64,000 nt of DNA from Gnetum montanum (lineage: Eukaryota > Streptophyta > Gnetopsida > Gnetales > Gnetaceae). The notes under the pieces are model-generated. The model was not told where the DNA came from. It saw nothing but the letters and a program-made list of their open reading frames with translations, and made no database searches. Location of the stretch: assembly GCA_015680685.1 (NCBI GenBank), contig MNCI01029492.1:1388599-1452598 (forward strand), in the 5' to 3' direction. The position numbers were made by a program, and so were the translations under genes. Position 1 is the first letter of the stretch; each line of letters opens with the position of its first letter. This document shows, in pieces, positions 22,641-32,625 of this stretch.

Positions 22641-23216
22641 AATAGAATAGATCTAAGGAGTCCCTTAGTATATCTTAAAATAGCAGGATATGAACCATGC
22701 AAAGCTTTATTAGATTATGGGTCAGAAGTAAATCTAATTTCACAATATATGAACCATGAAAATCTTTATTAGATTATGGGTCAGAAGTAAATCTAATTTC
22801 GCAAGATATGTACAAAGCCTAGAATCTTTGTCCACTAGAGAAGAGAAACATCTGATTAGAGCTTACAGACTAGTTAATCAATGTTCCACTTGGATAGGTG
22901 GATGATGTCATTACCATCATAAGTGGCTAGTCTTACCCTACTGACTTAACTTATTAGTCATACATGTTGGAAAAAATAAGGGAGAATTTCCTATAATCAT
23001 GGAAAGAGCATGGCTTAGTATATGGATGCCAAGCTAGGAATTAGAGACTTTTCCTTGGAAATTTCCAAGGAAGATGAGGCCAAAATCATACAGAGACACC
23101 AAGTTTCATGTATCACATACAACGATAACAGGTGCAATTGCATGCAAAAAATTTGGACCATCAAACAAGAAATCAATACAACATGCAATCAATGTGTAGA
23201 AGATACATGTTTGTAG
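22560..23216 (+). pseudogene. Element D aspartic protease region
   Basis: The frame 22392-22772 ends in LRSPLVYLKIAGYEPCKALL and then the active-site block DYGSEVNLISQ. That block is duplicated in tandem (22682-22799), which throws the frame off. Further on, 23022-23216 encodes DAKLGIRDFSLEISKEDE, the same post-protease block as in the antisense elements (LRIRDLSLEISK). Confidence 0.7.
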
Positions 23217-23469
23217 CAATGCTTGTATGCAATAGCCACCAAACAAGAAGGTACCCAATTGTTGATTATTGAACAAGTGATAGAGTTTAAAATGTACATG
23301 GAACCATCTAATCACATTATAACTATCTATGTTGAAGAAGCTGATGAGTTAGAGTAGTTAAGAAAGAAACATCCTTATGTACACTTCCAATAAGAAGAAG
23401 ACATCGAGGGGGAACAACTAGAAATCCTAGACCAGAGAACCAAAACCTTTAGACTTAAAAGTCCTACCT

Positions 23470-24960
23470 AAAGTACTAGAATATGCTTTTCTAAATAATA
23501 AGAAATTGGTAATTTTTAATGCTAATATTGGTAAAGAACAAAAGAGAAGATTATTGGAAGTGATGAATAAATGACCAATAGTGTTTGCATGGTCCTATGA
23601 TGAAATAATAGGCATTGATTCACGCATATCCCAGCATTGAATTTATACAAATCCAGCTATCAAACCACATCACTAACGTCAAAGAAGATCGATTCCTAAA
23701 CTTAAAGAAGTAGTAAAATAAGAATTGGAGAAACTATTAAAAGCAAGATTCATTTATCCAATAGCAAATTGGTGAATCGATCAATTCCTTAGTAATTGTC
23801 CCAAAGAAATATGATAAGTGGAAGATCTGCATTGACTTTTGTTTGTTGAATTTAGCAACATTCAAGACTCACTTTTCTCTACCATTTGTTAACCAAGTCC
23901 TTGACACCATTGTAAGACACCAGTACTATAGTTTCCTCGATGGGTACAATGGGTATAATCAAATCCGCATTGCACCAAAAGATCAAGAGAAGACCACATT
24001 CACAAGTCCATGAAGGACATTTTCCTACAAGAAAATGCCTTTTGGCTTTTGTAATGCTCCCACTACTTTCTAAAGACTAGGACTAAGCATCTTCCAAAAG
24101 AAAATTGGTAATGGAGTAGAGGTAGTCATAGATGATTTTTCCACTTATGGGCTAGACTTCAAATAAGCATTGGACTGACTAGAGAAGGTTTTGAAAAGAT
24201 GTGTTGAAACTAATTTAAAGCTCAATTGGCAAAAGAGCCATCTAATGGTCCACTAAGGTATTGTTCTAGGACATAGAGTATCTCAAAAAGGAATAGAGGT
24301 AGATCCAAATAAAATAAAAGTCATTTAAAATATCATCCAAAGGCCACAAACTATTAAGGATATCAGATCATTTTTGGGCTATACAAGATACTACAAAATA
24401 TTCATTGAAAATTTTTCAAAGATAGCAAGGCCACTAGTGGAACTAACAAAGAAATATGCACCATTCCAATGGACAAAATAGTGTGAGAAGGCATTTGAGA
24501 CACTAAAGCAAAAGCTGATTGAAACACCAATCCTTTGAGCTTCAAATTGGTCTAAGCCTTTCCACATTATGATAGATGCTTCAAACTATGCATTGGGTGC
24601 AATACTTACTCATCTCAATGATCAAAATAGACCATATTACATATACTATGCCAATTGAAGCATCACCAGAGCACAACTTAACTACACCACTACAGAAAAA
24701 GACCTTATGCCCATGATATGTGCACTTGAAAAATTTAGATATTATGTGCTTGAGTATCCTATTTGCATCCACATGGATCATGGTGCAATCAGGTTTTTTA
24801 TGAATAAACCAACAATAAGTACAAGGGTGATATAATGTCTCACAATACTACAGGAGTTTGACATCATAATGATAAACAAGAAAGCAACTGAAAATGTTGT
24901 AGTAGACCATTTGTCAAGACTAAGATGGAAACTACAAGAACAAGATGAACTATTATCAAA
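23470..24960 (+). pseudogene. Element D reverse transcriptase and RNase H
   Basis: The linker KKLVIFNANIGKEQKRRLLE lies near 23501. RT blocks include CIDFCLLNLATFKTHFSLPF near 23830, a FLDGYNGYNQIRIAPKDQ block, KMPFGFCNAPTTF, and catalytic VIDDFSTYG near 24128 with DD intact. RNase H shows FHIMIDASNYALGAIL near 24560 and NVVVDHLSRLRWK near 24892. It is collinear with the B copy but independently broken by stops and a frameshift near 23775. Confidence 0.85.
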
Positions 24961-25185
24961 CCAATTTCCTGAAGAAATTTTTTTAAAAAAAGATAATAAT
25001 GGCTATCAACTCAATAGACAAGTTATGGATTAGTGACTACATGAATTGTCTCACTACATAAGAGCTTCCTATTTAGTGGAATAAGAAACAAAAGAAGCAA
25101 TTCCTCCATAAAGTTTAACACTATCTGGAAATTAATGAAAATCTTTACAAGATATGTGCCAATAGATTAGTTAGATGGATGTTGT

Positions 25186-26340
25186 GTGCCAGAAGAGAAC
25201 GAACAAAGAATCTTGCAAAATGCACATGAGGGATCATGTGGTGGTCACTATGCAGGATGCAGAACAAAACTAAAGTTGATGATGGTAGGCTATTTTTGGC
25301 CTACCAAATTCAAGGACACACACAAATTCACTCAGTCTTGTGAAAGATGCCAATGCAACAGGGGAATAACAATTAGAAATGAAAGACCACAATAATGGAT
25401 CTAGCCATTAGAGCCATTTGACCTCTAGGAAATTGATTTTATGGGGTCCATCACACCAATGTCCAACAAGAAATCATATATTATAGTGACAATTGATTAT
25501 TATACAAAATGGGTAGAAGTAGCTGCAGTCAAAGATTGTACAATTAAAATAGCTGCTAAATTATTTCAACAACACGTGGTGAATACGTTTGGAGTACAAT
25601 GTATGCTCATATCCGATAATGGAACACATATTATAGGAGTTACATTCAAGAATCTAATGCAACAACCTAGGGTGAACTACAAACTAGCTACACCATACCA
25701 TCCCTAAGCAAATGGTCAAGCAGAAGTCACTAATAGAGAAATCACTAAAAATTAACAAGAAGAGTTAGTTGATTTAAAAAGGATTTAAGCATTAAGCTGA
25801 ATGATGCTCTATGAGCATATAGATCCAGATGGAAACTCCCAATAGGATACTTTCTTTATCAGTTAATTTATGGAAAACTTCCCACACTACCAATCCAATC
25901 AAAGCTATAAACCTTAGCTACTGCTAGTGAACTTAACTTGGATCTAAACTTACCTTAAAAAGAATGCCTTCTAAATCTTAACCTTTTAGAGGAAAATAGA
26001 CGTGTAGCTCTAATGAGTAATGAGATACATAAGAAATACTCCAAATGTAGGCATGATGTAAAAATACGACAAGTGTTAATACTTCGAGAAGATAAAATCC
26101 TCTATGATAAAACTAGTCATGTGCCATAAAAGGCTAAGTTCCAAAATTTATGGAAAGGACCCTATATCATCCATGCAACATACCCATCAAGCACCATGCA
26201 AATCTATCATCCAACCATGCCACACAAGCTTATCTTGGTTAATATTCAGCAAGTCAAACCATTCTATGAACATCCTAACTCCTCTAAGGATTCTACCTTG
26301 CCCACCATACCACATTCAACCTATTCCATCTTCTAGTTAA
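25186..26340 (+). pseudogene. Element D integrase
   Basis: The zinc-binding region HEGSCGGHYAGCRTKLKLMM...CERCQCNRG lies in the open frame 25186-25395. The core at 25441-25707 has YYTKWVEVAAVKD, the second Asp in LISDNGTHI and ATPYHP, then a TAA stop and ANGQAEVTNREI with the conserved Glu. The first Asp lies in EIDFMG just before 25441. The C-terminal part fades out before the GTTGTGGGGGTA motif at 26356. Confidence 0.85.
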
Positions 26341-26911
26341 TTGTTTTTAATAATAGTTGTGGGGGTACCCTCTGTGAGACTTAGCACTAAATTGAACTTT
26401 TCTTTTTCTTTTCTTACTACTTTTTCACATTCTTGATATCTTTTCTATTCTTTTATACCTTTTTCATTTCTTAATCATTTTATATTCTTTAATATCTTTT
26501 GGATTCTTTCTCTATTTTTCCATTCTTATCATTTTTCTGTGATTTTTTCATCATTTTCTTGTACATATTTTTGTTAAGTTTCCAATAAAGTACAAAGGAA
26601 TAAAGCAAGATGTAGTCCTGATAATGTAACAATTACCCTATGTTATCAAATCATGGAAGGACTGATTCTATATACGGTACGACCACATCATCCATCCACT
26701 CATTTCCAATAATAAGAGGTTCTTACCATGGTCATAATGATATTCTTTTCCTAATAAACTAAAATAAACTTGTGATCATTATGATTGAATAAAAAATTGA
26801 AGAACCATGCGGGAATGAAAAGAGTGTGACATTAAGGGGACTTGTGGATTATCTAACACTACTACTATAATTTTTATCCTGTTGTTAAGATTGTATTATT
26901 TTCTTAAGTTC

Positions 26912-27704
26912 TGATGAGCCGTGATATCGCATCAGCCACAATATCATATACACGATATCGCAGCCCGTCGCCAGTTCTATAAATAAGAGGCAGCTTTCCC
27001 TTGTTTTTGAATCTAGATCTAGACCCTTAGCTAAAATCTGACAATTTTACCATTCCAGAGATAGAATAATTTCCATGTGCCCACAGTAAGAGTCTCAAAG
27101 TGAACAGATCTTTATTCGAGAAAATTGTACCTAAGCACACATTTATGTACGGAAATAAAGATGAACTTTCTGATAAACCTTGCAGCACATGGACTAAGCT
27201 AAATAGGATTTAATTACTATTAAATATTTAATTACTTTCCTAGATAATTAAATCTCTCTCAACCCTCAACTCTCCTAGTTAAGTGCATTCAGTACAACCG
27301 CTTTGAGCACGTGTGTAATGCTTGGTAACCTAGTAACGAGTAGCGTTTGGTAATCCCAGTAGCGTTGCACTGGTTCAGGGTGTGTGCGGCAAGTGGGAAC
27401 AGATACTGGTGCTAGGACCAGTAGAACTTAGTTAATGAGCAGTTAATGAAAACTAGTTACTTAGTCTCTTCACCCTTCCTCATTAGCATAGGCATTAAAA
27501 AGAGAAAAGATATAAAAATCACATACCTCAAACTTACTTAACCATACAACTGTGACAATACAAGTAAGTTTGGGAAGATAGTGATTGATTAACCTTAAGT
27601 GTTCCATAAGGCGGATAAGCACTTAGTCCTTGGAGCTCGACCAGATCGCGCGTGAGACGCTCATATTCGTATGGTAGAGTGTAGGGGTACCTTGCCACTC
27701 ATCA
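26912..27704 (+). repeat. Solo LTR inside element D 3' region
   Basis: It begins TGATGAGCCGTGATATCGC and ends GCCACTCATCA. It has GATATC motifs in U3, a TATA box (ctataaataag) near 26979, an AATAAAGATGAA block near 27151 and TTGGTAAYCC blocks near 27324 and 27350. Flanks are AGTTC (26907-26911) and AATTC (27705-27709), a target duplication with one mismatch. The flanking DNA joins a continuous counterpart at 13860-13990, which confirms insertion. Confidence 0.85.
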
Positions 27705-28273
27705 AATTCCAACAAAAAATGGAAGTATGAGTACAATAAATGTTACCTTGTCATGTCATTGGAAAAACATGTTACCCATGCCTGAAGGTAGTCCTTTGGT
27801 AAGGTCAACATAATAAAAAACTAATAAATGCATAAAATAAAATTTTTAGAGGTCCCACTAGAAAGATATCTTACCCATTCCTGAAGATAGGCAACTTCTC
27901 AAAAATATCAAAATAAAGTATGCTATTAATAAACTTGTTCGTTGGCCTATGTTGCCAAGTGATATTGCTTCTTGTAGCAATGGTAGTCTTATGGTTGCTA
28001 CTTTTGGGATGATACAATGTGATGTCACTAGTAAGAGGTATGGACTTGGTTCGAATCTTGGATGGAATGGCTAATGCTTACTTAACCATACATCACACAC
28101 AAGAACTCATTATACCTATGGTAAGACACCTCACGTCCCAAATTCTGCAATCCTTTCTAATCTCATTCCACCTCACTCGTATACATAATCATAATTCTAT
28201 GGTTCTATATAATAGTGTTATTTTCCCATTTTAGCAAGACAAGTATGTTCTACATTCAACTCCTTGAGGTATG

Positions 28274-28330
28274 GTTATACAAGGGTACTAAGGGGTGAAG
28301 CGTACTTTTGGGAGGACCCACTTGTATAAC
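28274..28330 (+). other. Conserved hairpin in element D 3' non-coding region
   Basis: The arms GTTATACAAG (28274-28283) and CTTGTATAAC (28321-28330) are perfectly complementary over ten bases. The loop has CTTTTGGGAGGACCCA. Confidence 0.65.
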
Positions 28331-29056
28331 TCTCATACCTCATACTTGACAACCAATTCCACATCATCTAATGACTCCAAGACACTTTATCCATCAATGT
28401 TCACTTTCCTAAATTCCCATATCTAATCTTACTTTTGGCAATTCTCACTACCATCTCTTATACATCTAATTGACCTTATTTGCCAAAGATTCCTTCTTTG
28501 CAACCTTTGATTGCCAAATTTCCATAATCTAAACATCATCTATGATCAAATACCCTTTCAACAACTTCTACATCTTCCAAATTGTCCATTTGACTCAAAT
28601 TTTTCACCAAAAATTACTTAAAAATCAAATTTTTTTGACAATGATGTTGTAGCTACAATGTGTTAGGCCCTACAACGTCGTAGATTTGATGTCATATCTA
28701 CAATGTCATGCTAACAAAAATCTATATATACACATAAGGAGTTACTAAATTTCTCATTTCCACATTTTCAAGCATACAAGAGTTCATGGCTTTTTTCTGA
28801 GCCTCTCATACCTCAACTTCCAAGCTCCATAACTTCCTCATCGTAGCTTCAATATGTGTGATTTTTTAATCCTCTTAATCATGGAGTGACCAACTTAGTC
28901 ATGGGGGAAAGTATTGCACATAGAAGAGCAAAGTTAAGCCAGTTTTTTCTAAACGCCGAAAGATAATATTAAGGGTAAGAATAGAGAAAAAATAAAAATA
29001 TTTTAATCAATTAATAGAATAAAAGCTAATGAACCTAACCAATTCTCCTAGCTAAC

Positions 29057-29949
29057 TAATGAGTGGCGAGGTATCCCTACACTGAACCATACGAAATGAT
29101 TGTAGCACGCGCGATCCGGTCGAACTCCACAAACTAAGTGCCTACACACCCCATGGAACACTTAGAGTTAATCATTCCTTGTCTTCCCAGACTTACTTGT
29201 AGTTGTCACGGTGTATGGTTAAGTAAGTCTGAGGTATATGATTTTTATAGCTTTTTATGTTTTCTCTACTATGCTATTGAGGTGAAGGGTTGAAGAAACT
29301 AACTAACTAACGAACTAAGTCTAAATTACCTAGCATTAACATCTGTTCCCACTTACCGTACACACCCTGAACCAATGCAACCGTGGCTACCAAACGCTAA
29401 TTGTTGCTGGGATCACCAAGCGTAACGCACATGCTCGAAGTGGTTGTACTGAGGCACTTAACTAGGAGGAAAGGGTTGAGAAAGCTAATTTAGCCTAAGT
29501 GCGATGAGCAGCCGATTCCTTGATTATCCGTACACATCCTTAAATGCTCGTAATCAAGTCGTGCTCATTCCGCATTACTAGGAGATAAGGGTGAGAGAAA
29601 AAGCAATAAATAATATTAAATAAAATCCTATTCCATGCACTGCAAGGTTTATCCAGGAAGTTCATCTTTATTGCCATACAAAACTTGTGTTTAGGTACAA
29701 TGTTGCTCGAATAAAGATCCATTCACTTTAGGACTCCTACTATGGGCATATGGAAAATATTCTATCTCTGGAGTGATCAATCTGCCAGAGTTTCCCTACT
29801 TCCAGCTCAGGATGAGGAAACAAGGGAGAGCCACCTCTTATTTATAGATATGATGGCACAACGCGATATCGCATACGTGATATCGCAAGGGACGACGCGA
29901 TATCGCATGGGATGAGATATCGCGGACCATGCGATATCATGTCTCATCA
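29057..29949 (-). repeat. 3' LTR of element 1
   Basis: On the minus strand it begins TGATGAGACATGATATCGC. A cluster of GATATC palindromes occupies 29870-29942, a TATA box (ctataaataag) lies near 29844-29854 and an AATAAAG block near 29670. It is collinear with 35387-36287. Confidence 0.9.
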
Positions 29950-29963
29950 TACCCCCATGACTA
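29950..29963 (-). promoter_or_regulatory. Polypurine tract, element 1
   Basis: The minus-strand reading TAGTCATGGGGGTA lies directly before the 3' LTR. Confidence 0.75.
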
Positions 29964-30695
29964 AATGAAAACTCGTCCTCGAGTTCCTTACAAAATATTG
30001 GAAAGGTATGGGATTATTGACATGAATGGAACTAATGGGATGACATGTGAACATGTGAACGGATCATCATTACAAGACTTGACAAAACTGGTGTTCATGA
30101 CAACAAGAGTGAATACCTTATTACATTGACATCAAGCCTTAGTTGCCAGTTGAGAGAGAAGAGAGAAAGAAGTGAAGAAGTGTTGTTGCTGCCAACGCCA
30201 AGAATGTGCCTTTTGTTGTCCATCCGTAAGCGCACCATCGATCTTGCTCTTTGCATAGCTATTTCAGCGCTGCTCCATTCCAAGCATTCCTGCCAAATCC
30301 AATCCATTGTTGCATGATCGCCATCTGCACACACAACACAGTCTTATATTAGCAAGGGTAATTGATACCTTGCTTCGGTGTAAGTCCATTGGCTGAGTTG
30401 TGGTATGGCTAATATGGGTCTAGAGATATATTAATGATGACTACCGAAGGTGTAGGGGTTAGGAAAAAATCAAAAAAAATCGGGGCTAGGAGAAAATCAA
30501 AAAAATCGAGCCTCGTACCCCCATGACTAATCGTGAACCTCTGGTAGCATTAGAATGGAGAAAGAAAAGGAATAAGAAAGATAGATAAAAAGAAATAACT
30601 ACAGCATTGATGAAATGGATGTCAAGATGGAAATGAACAAAATAAATTAATTGCAAAAATGTTAGGGAAAAGAAGTTAACAGGTGCATCAAATAG

Positions 30696-30758
30696 GAATG
30701 TTAGTGGATCCTCCCCAAAGCAAGCTCATGCCCTTAATGCCCTGACAAACCCACATTC
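30696..30758 (-). other. Conserved hairpin in element 1
   Basis: On the minus strand the arms are GAATGT (30753-30758) and ACATTC (30696-30701), six perfect pairs. The loop contains GCTTTGGGGAGGATCCAC. In element 2 the second arm survives (40004-40009) but the first is lost at an assembly gap. Confidence 0.5.
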
Positions 30759-31731
30759 AAAGAGTCCATTGGCTCTGGGAATGTCATTTGGAACAAGAGT
30801 TAAAGTCTTAACCACACCCCCCCACCAAAAAGAAAACAATGCATCAACCAAAATATACACTAATGATACAACTGACAATGAGGTGAACAATGGAGAGAAG
30901 GATGGAGAGAAGAGAATGGAATGGAATCCCAAGAACAAGGTGGTGTACGGCCCCTTGTGTGTTTCATGATTAATGTGACTTGGCAAATCTCATTTCAACT
31001 CCAGCCTCAAACCAACCACATCCAGTGACTTCGCATTAACGCATGTGGCCAAACCATCCTCTTGAAGTAACAAGAATGCCCTCACCCAAGAGTCACCACC
31101 ATTCCGACGAAACAAGAAGAGAATGAGAAGCGAGAAGGGCCTTAGTTAGAGGGAACATTTTTAGTTCCATAACCAGTGCTTATAGCCCAATCGATTATTT
31201 CGTCTAAGGGGTGTGCTTTGAATTCTCACTTTTTTTTGTGTTTTTTGTTTTGTGTTTTTATGCGTCAGAACCACACCATGCAAAGACTTTGTTATTTTTA
31301 TTGTCTCAGCTTCCGATAATTGGATAACATCGAAACGGCAAGAAAACCCAAGCAGAAAACATCCAAGCACCCAAGAGAATGGCCAACACCAAAGCATCAA
31401 GTTCCCTTGAAGTCACACCCTTTTCAAACCTTGAGTCCTTCCTTAGTTTGAGAAGTGCCCAGTCACTGATTCGTTAAAGTTCTTCTTATGAAGGAGACTG
31501 TACATTTTCAAGCCAAGAGAGACCATAGAAACTGATGGATGGATGGCTAAAGTGAATCATTTCCTGCCATATCAAAAGAAACATACCTTAGTATCAACAT
31601 TGTGACTTAAAGGTAAAAACCAAACATTAGCAATCAACATGAAAACAGTTATACCATCATGCAAAACACTTATTGGGTGACAAACTTACATGGTGGATCA
31701 CACACACACAAACACACAAAAAATGAAAAAG

Positions 31732-31904
31732 TATAATGATGTTGTAAAACAAAAACAAGAAAATTGTAAAACAAAAATAAGAAAAGTTAAAGAAATTGTA
31801 AAACAAAAACGTGTAAGACAAAAACATGTAAAAAAATGTGTAAGACAAAAAATTGTAAAGCAAAAACATTGTAAAACAAAAATGCGTAAAACAAAAACTT
31901 AAAA
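31732..31904 (-). repeat. TTTTGTTTTAC tandem repeat, element 1
   Basis: About ten units built on TTTTTGTTTTAC (plus strand: gtaaaacaaaaa) recur with small spacing changes. The same place in element 2 (40843-41019) and element B (18915-19035) holds similar arrays. Confidence 0.75.
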
Positions 31905-31925
31905 AGAACTGAGGGCCCCATATGA

Positions 31926-32625
31926 TTAGCATAGGTGGCCATCTTCCCCATGATTGAATTGTAAGGGAGAGATCCAAAATAATGAACGTCTATTGGAATT
32001 TCGTAGAAGTGCCCAACACCTCCCAATTGATAATCTTAGGTTGAGGGGTGGGAGTTGGCGACGCTCATATTCTAACGTGTCTGTGCCTTCATTATTGGCA
32101 TGATTTGTCTCCTCAGTTCGTTCCATGCATATTTGTTTGCTCTTTCGAGTAGCTGTCAACCACGGGGTGTCTACTACTTGTTGTGTGGCTGCTACATACA
32201 AGCATCTTTGTTTCAAATTTTCAAGAGCACACCTGTTACATGAAGGCATTTCCTCCATGTCATCACCCGATGAATCACTGTATGTGATGCATGGAACTTT
32301 CCTCTTCTTGATCTTTCTATAAATTTTTATTTTAGAAATTTCCAAGGAAAGATCGCGGATCCTAAGGCATGCGTCTACTGTACTCATCCATGCCCTTCCC
32401 ATTATAATTGGAAAGTCCCCTTCGTTGCTATTAACTTCTATCACCAAGAAGTCATCTGGGTAGGACCAACCATACACAGTGGTAACAATGTCCTCCACCA
32501 ATCCCAAGGGAATGGTGATGGACTGGTCAACCAACTTAAGTTGGATGTTGCTCTTTTTAAGTTGGGGCAGGTTCCAGGCTTGATACATTTCTAGTGAAAT
32601 TATATTGACTCTAGAACCTTAGTCA
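31926..32625 (-). pseudogene. Protease remnant fused to post-integrase sequence, element 1
   Basis: The 220-codon frame 32588-31926 starts just after the active site. It contains QLKLVDQSITIPLGLVEDIV, a GDFPIIMGRAWMSTVDACLRI block, a Cys-containing linker, and ends in ISPLQFNHGEDGHLC. That last block matches the post-integrase sequence of element B near 18850. The whole RT-RNase H-integrase segment is therefore deleted. The catalytic triplet is D-stop-G: the TAA lies at 32620-32622, at the same codon as in element 2. Confidence 0.8.

Larger units (their letters stand above)
26341..28950 (+). other. 3' non-coding region of element D, split by a solo LTR
   Basis: It is collinear with 13331-14850: GTTGTGGGGGTA motif (26356-26367), an ATAAGAGGTTCTTACCATGG block near 26712, and GAGTGTGACATTAAGGGG near 26821. 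After the solo LTR come TACCCATGCCTGAAGG near 27774 and a second, partial copy of that block near 27866, then AGTCTTATGGTTGC near 27986. The hairpin is at 28274-28330 and the motif TTAGTCATGGGGGAA at 28895-28909. No protein-coding gene is supported. Confidence 0.65.
29964..31925 (-). other. 3' non-coding region of element 1
   Basis: It contains a second TTAGTCATGGGGGTA motif (30515-30530), followed by a doubled block of about 27 bases (CGATTTTTTTGATTTTCTCC and its variant, 30456-30510). The hairpin is at 30696-30758, the block GGGTGTGACTTCAAGGGAA near 31403-31421, and a TTTTGTTTTAC repeat at 31732-31904. Open frames here (for example 30095-30334, 30726-30986) are not shared as proteins with relatives. 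Confidence 0.6.

Noticed and set aside
31657-32026. Possible membrane-protein-like frame with FVLHVFVLH repeats
   Set aside because: It is a translation of the TTTTGTTTTAC tandem repeat, not a protein gene.
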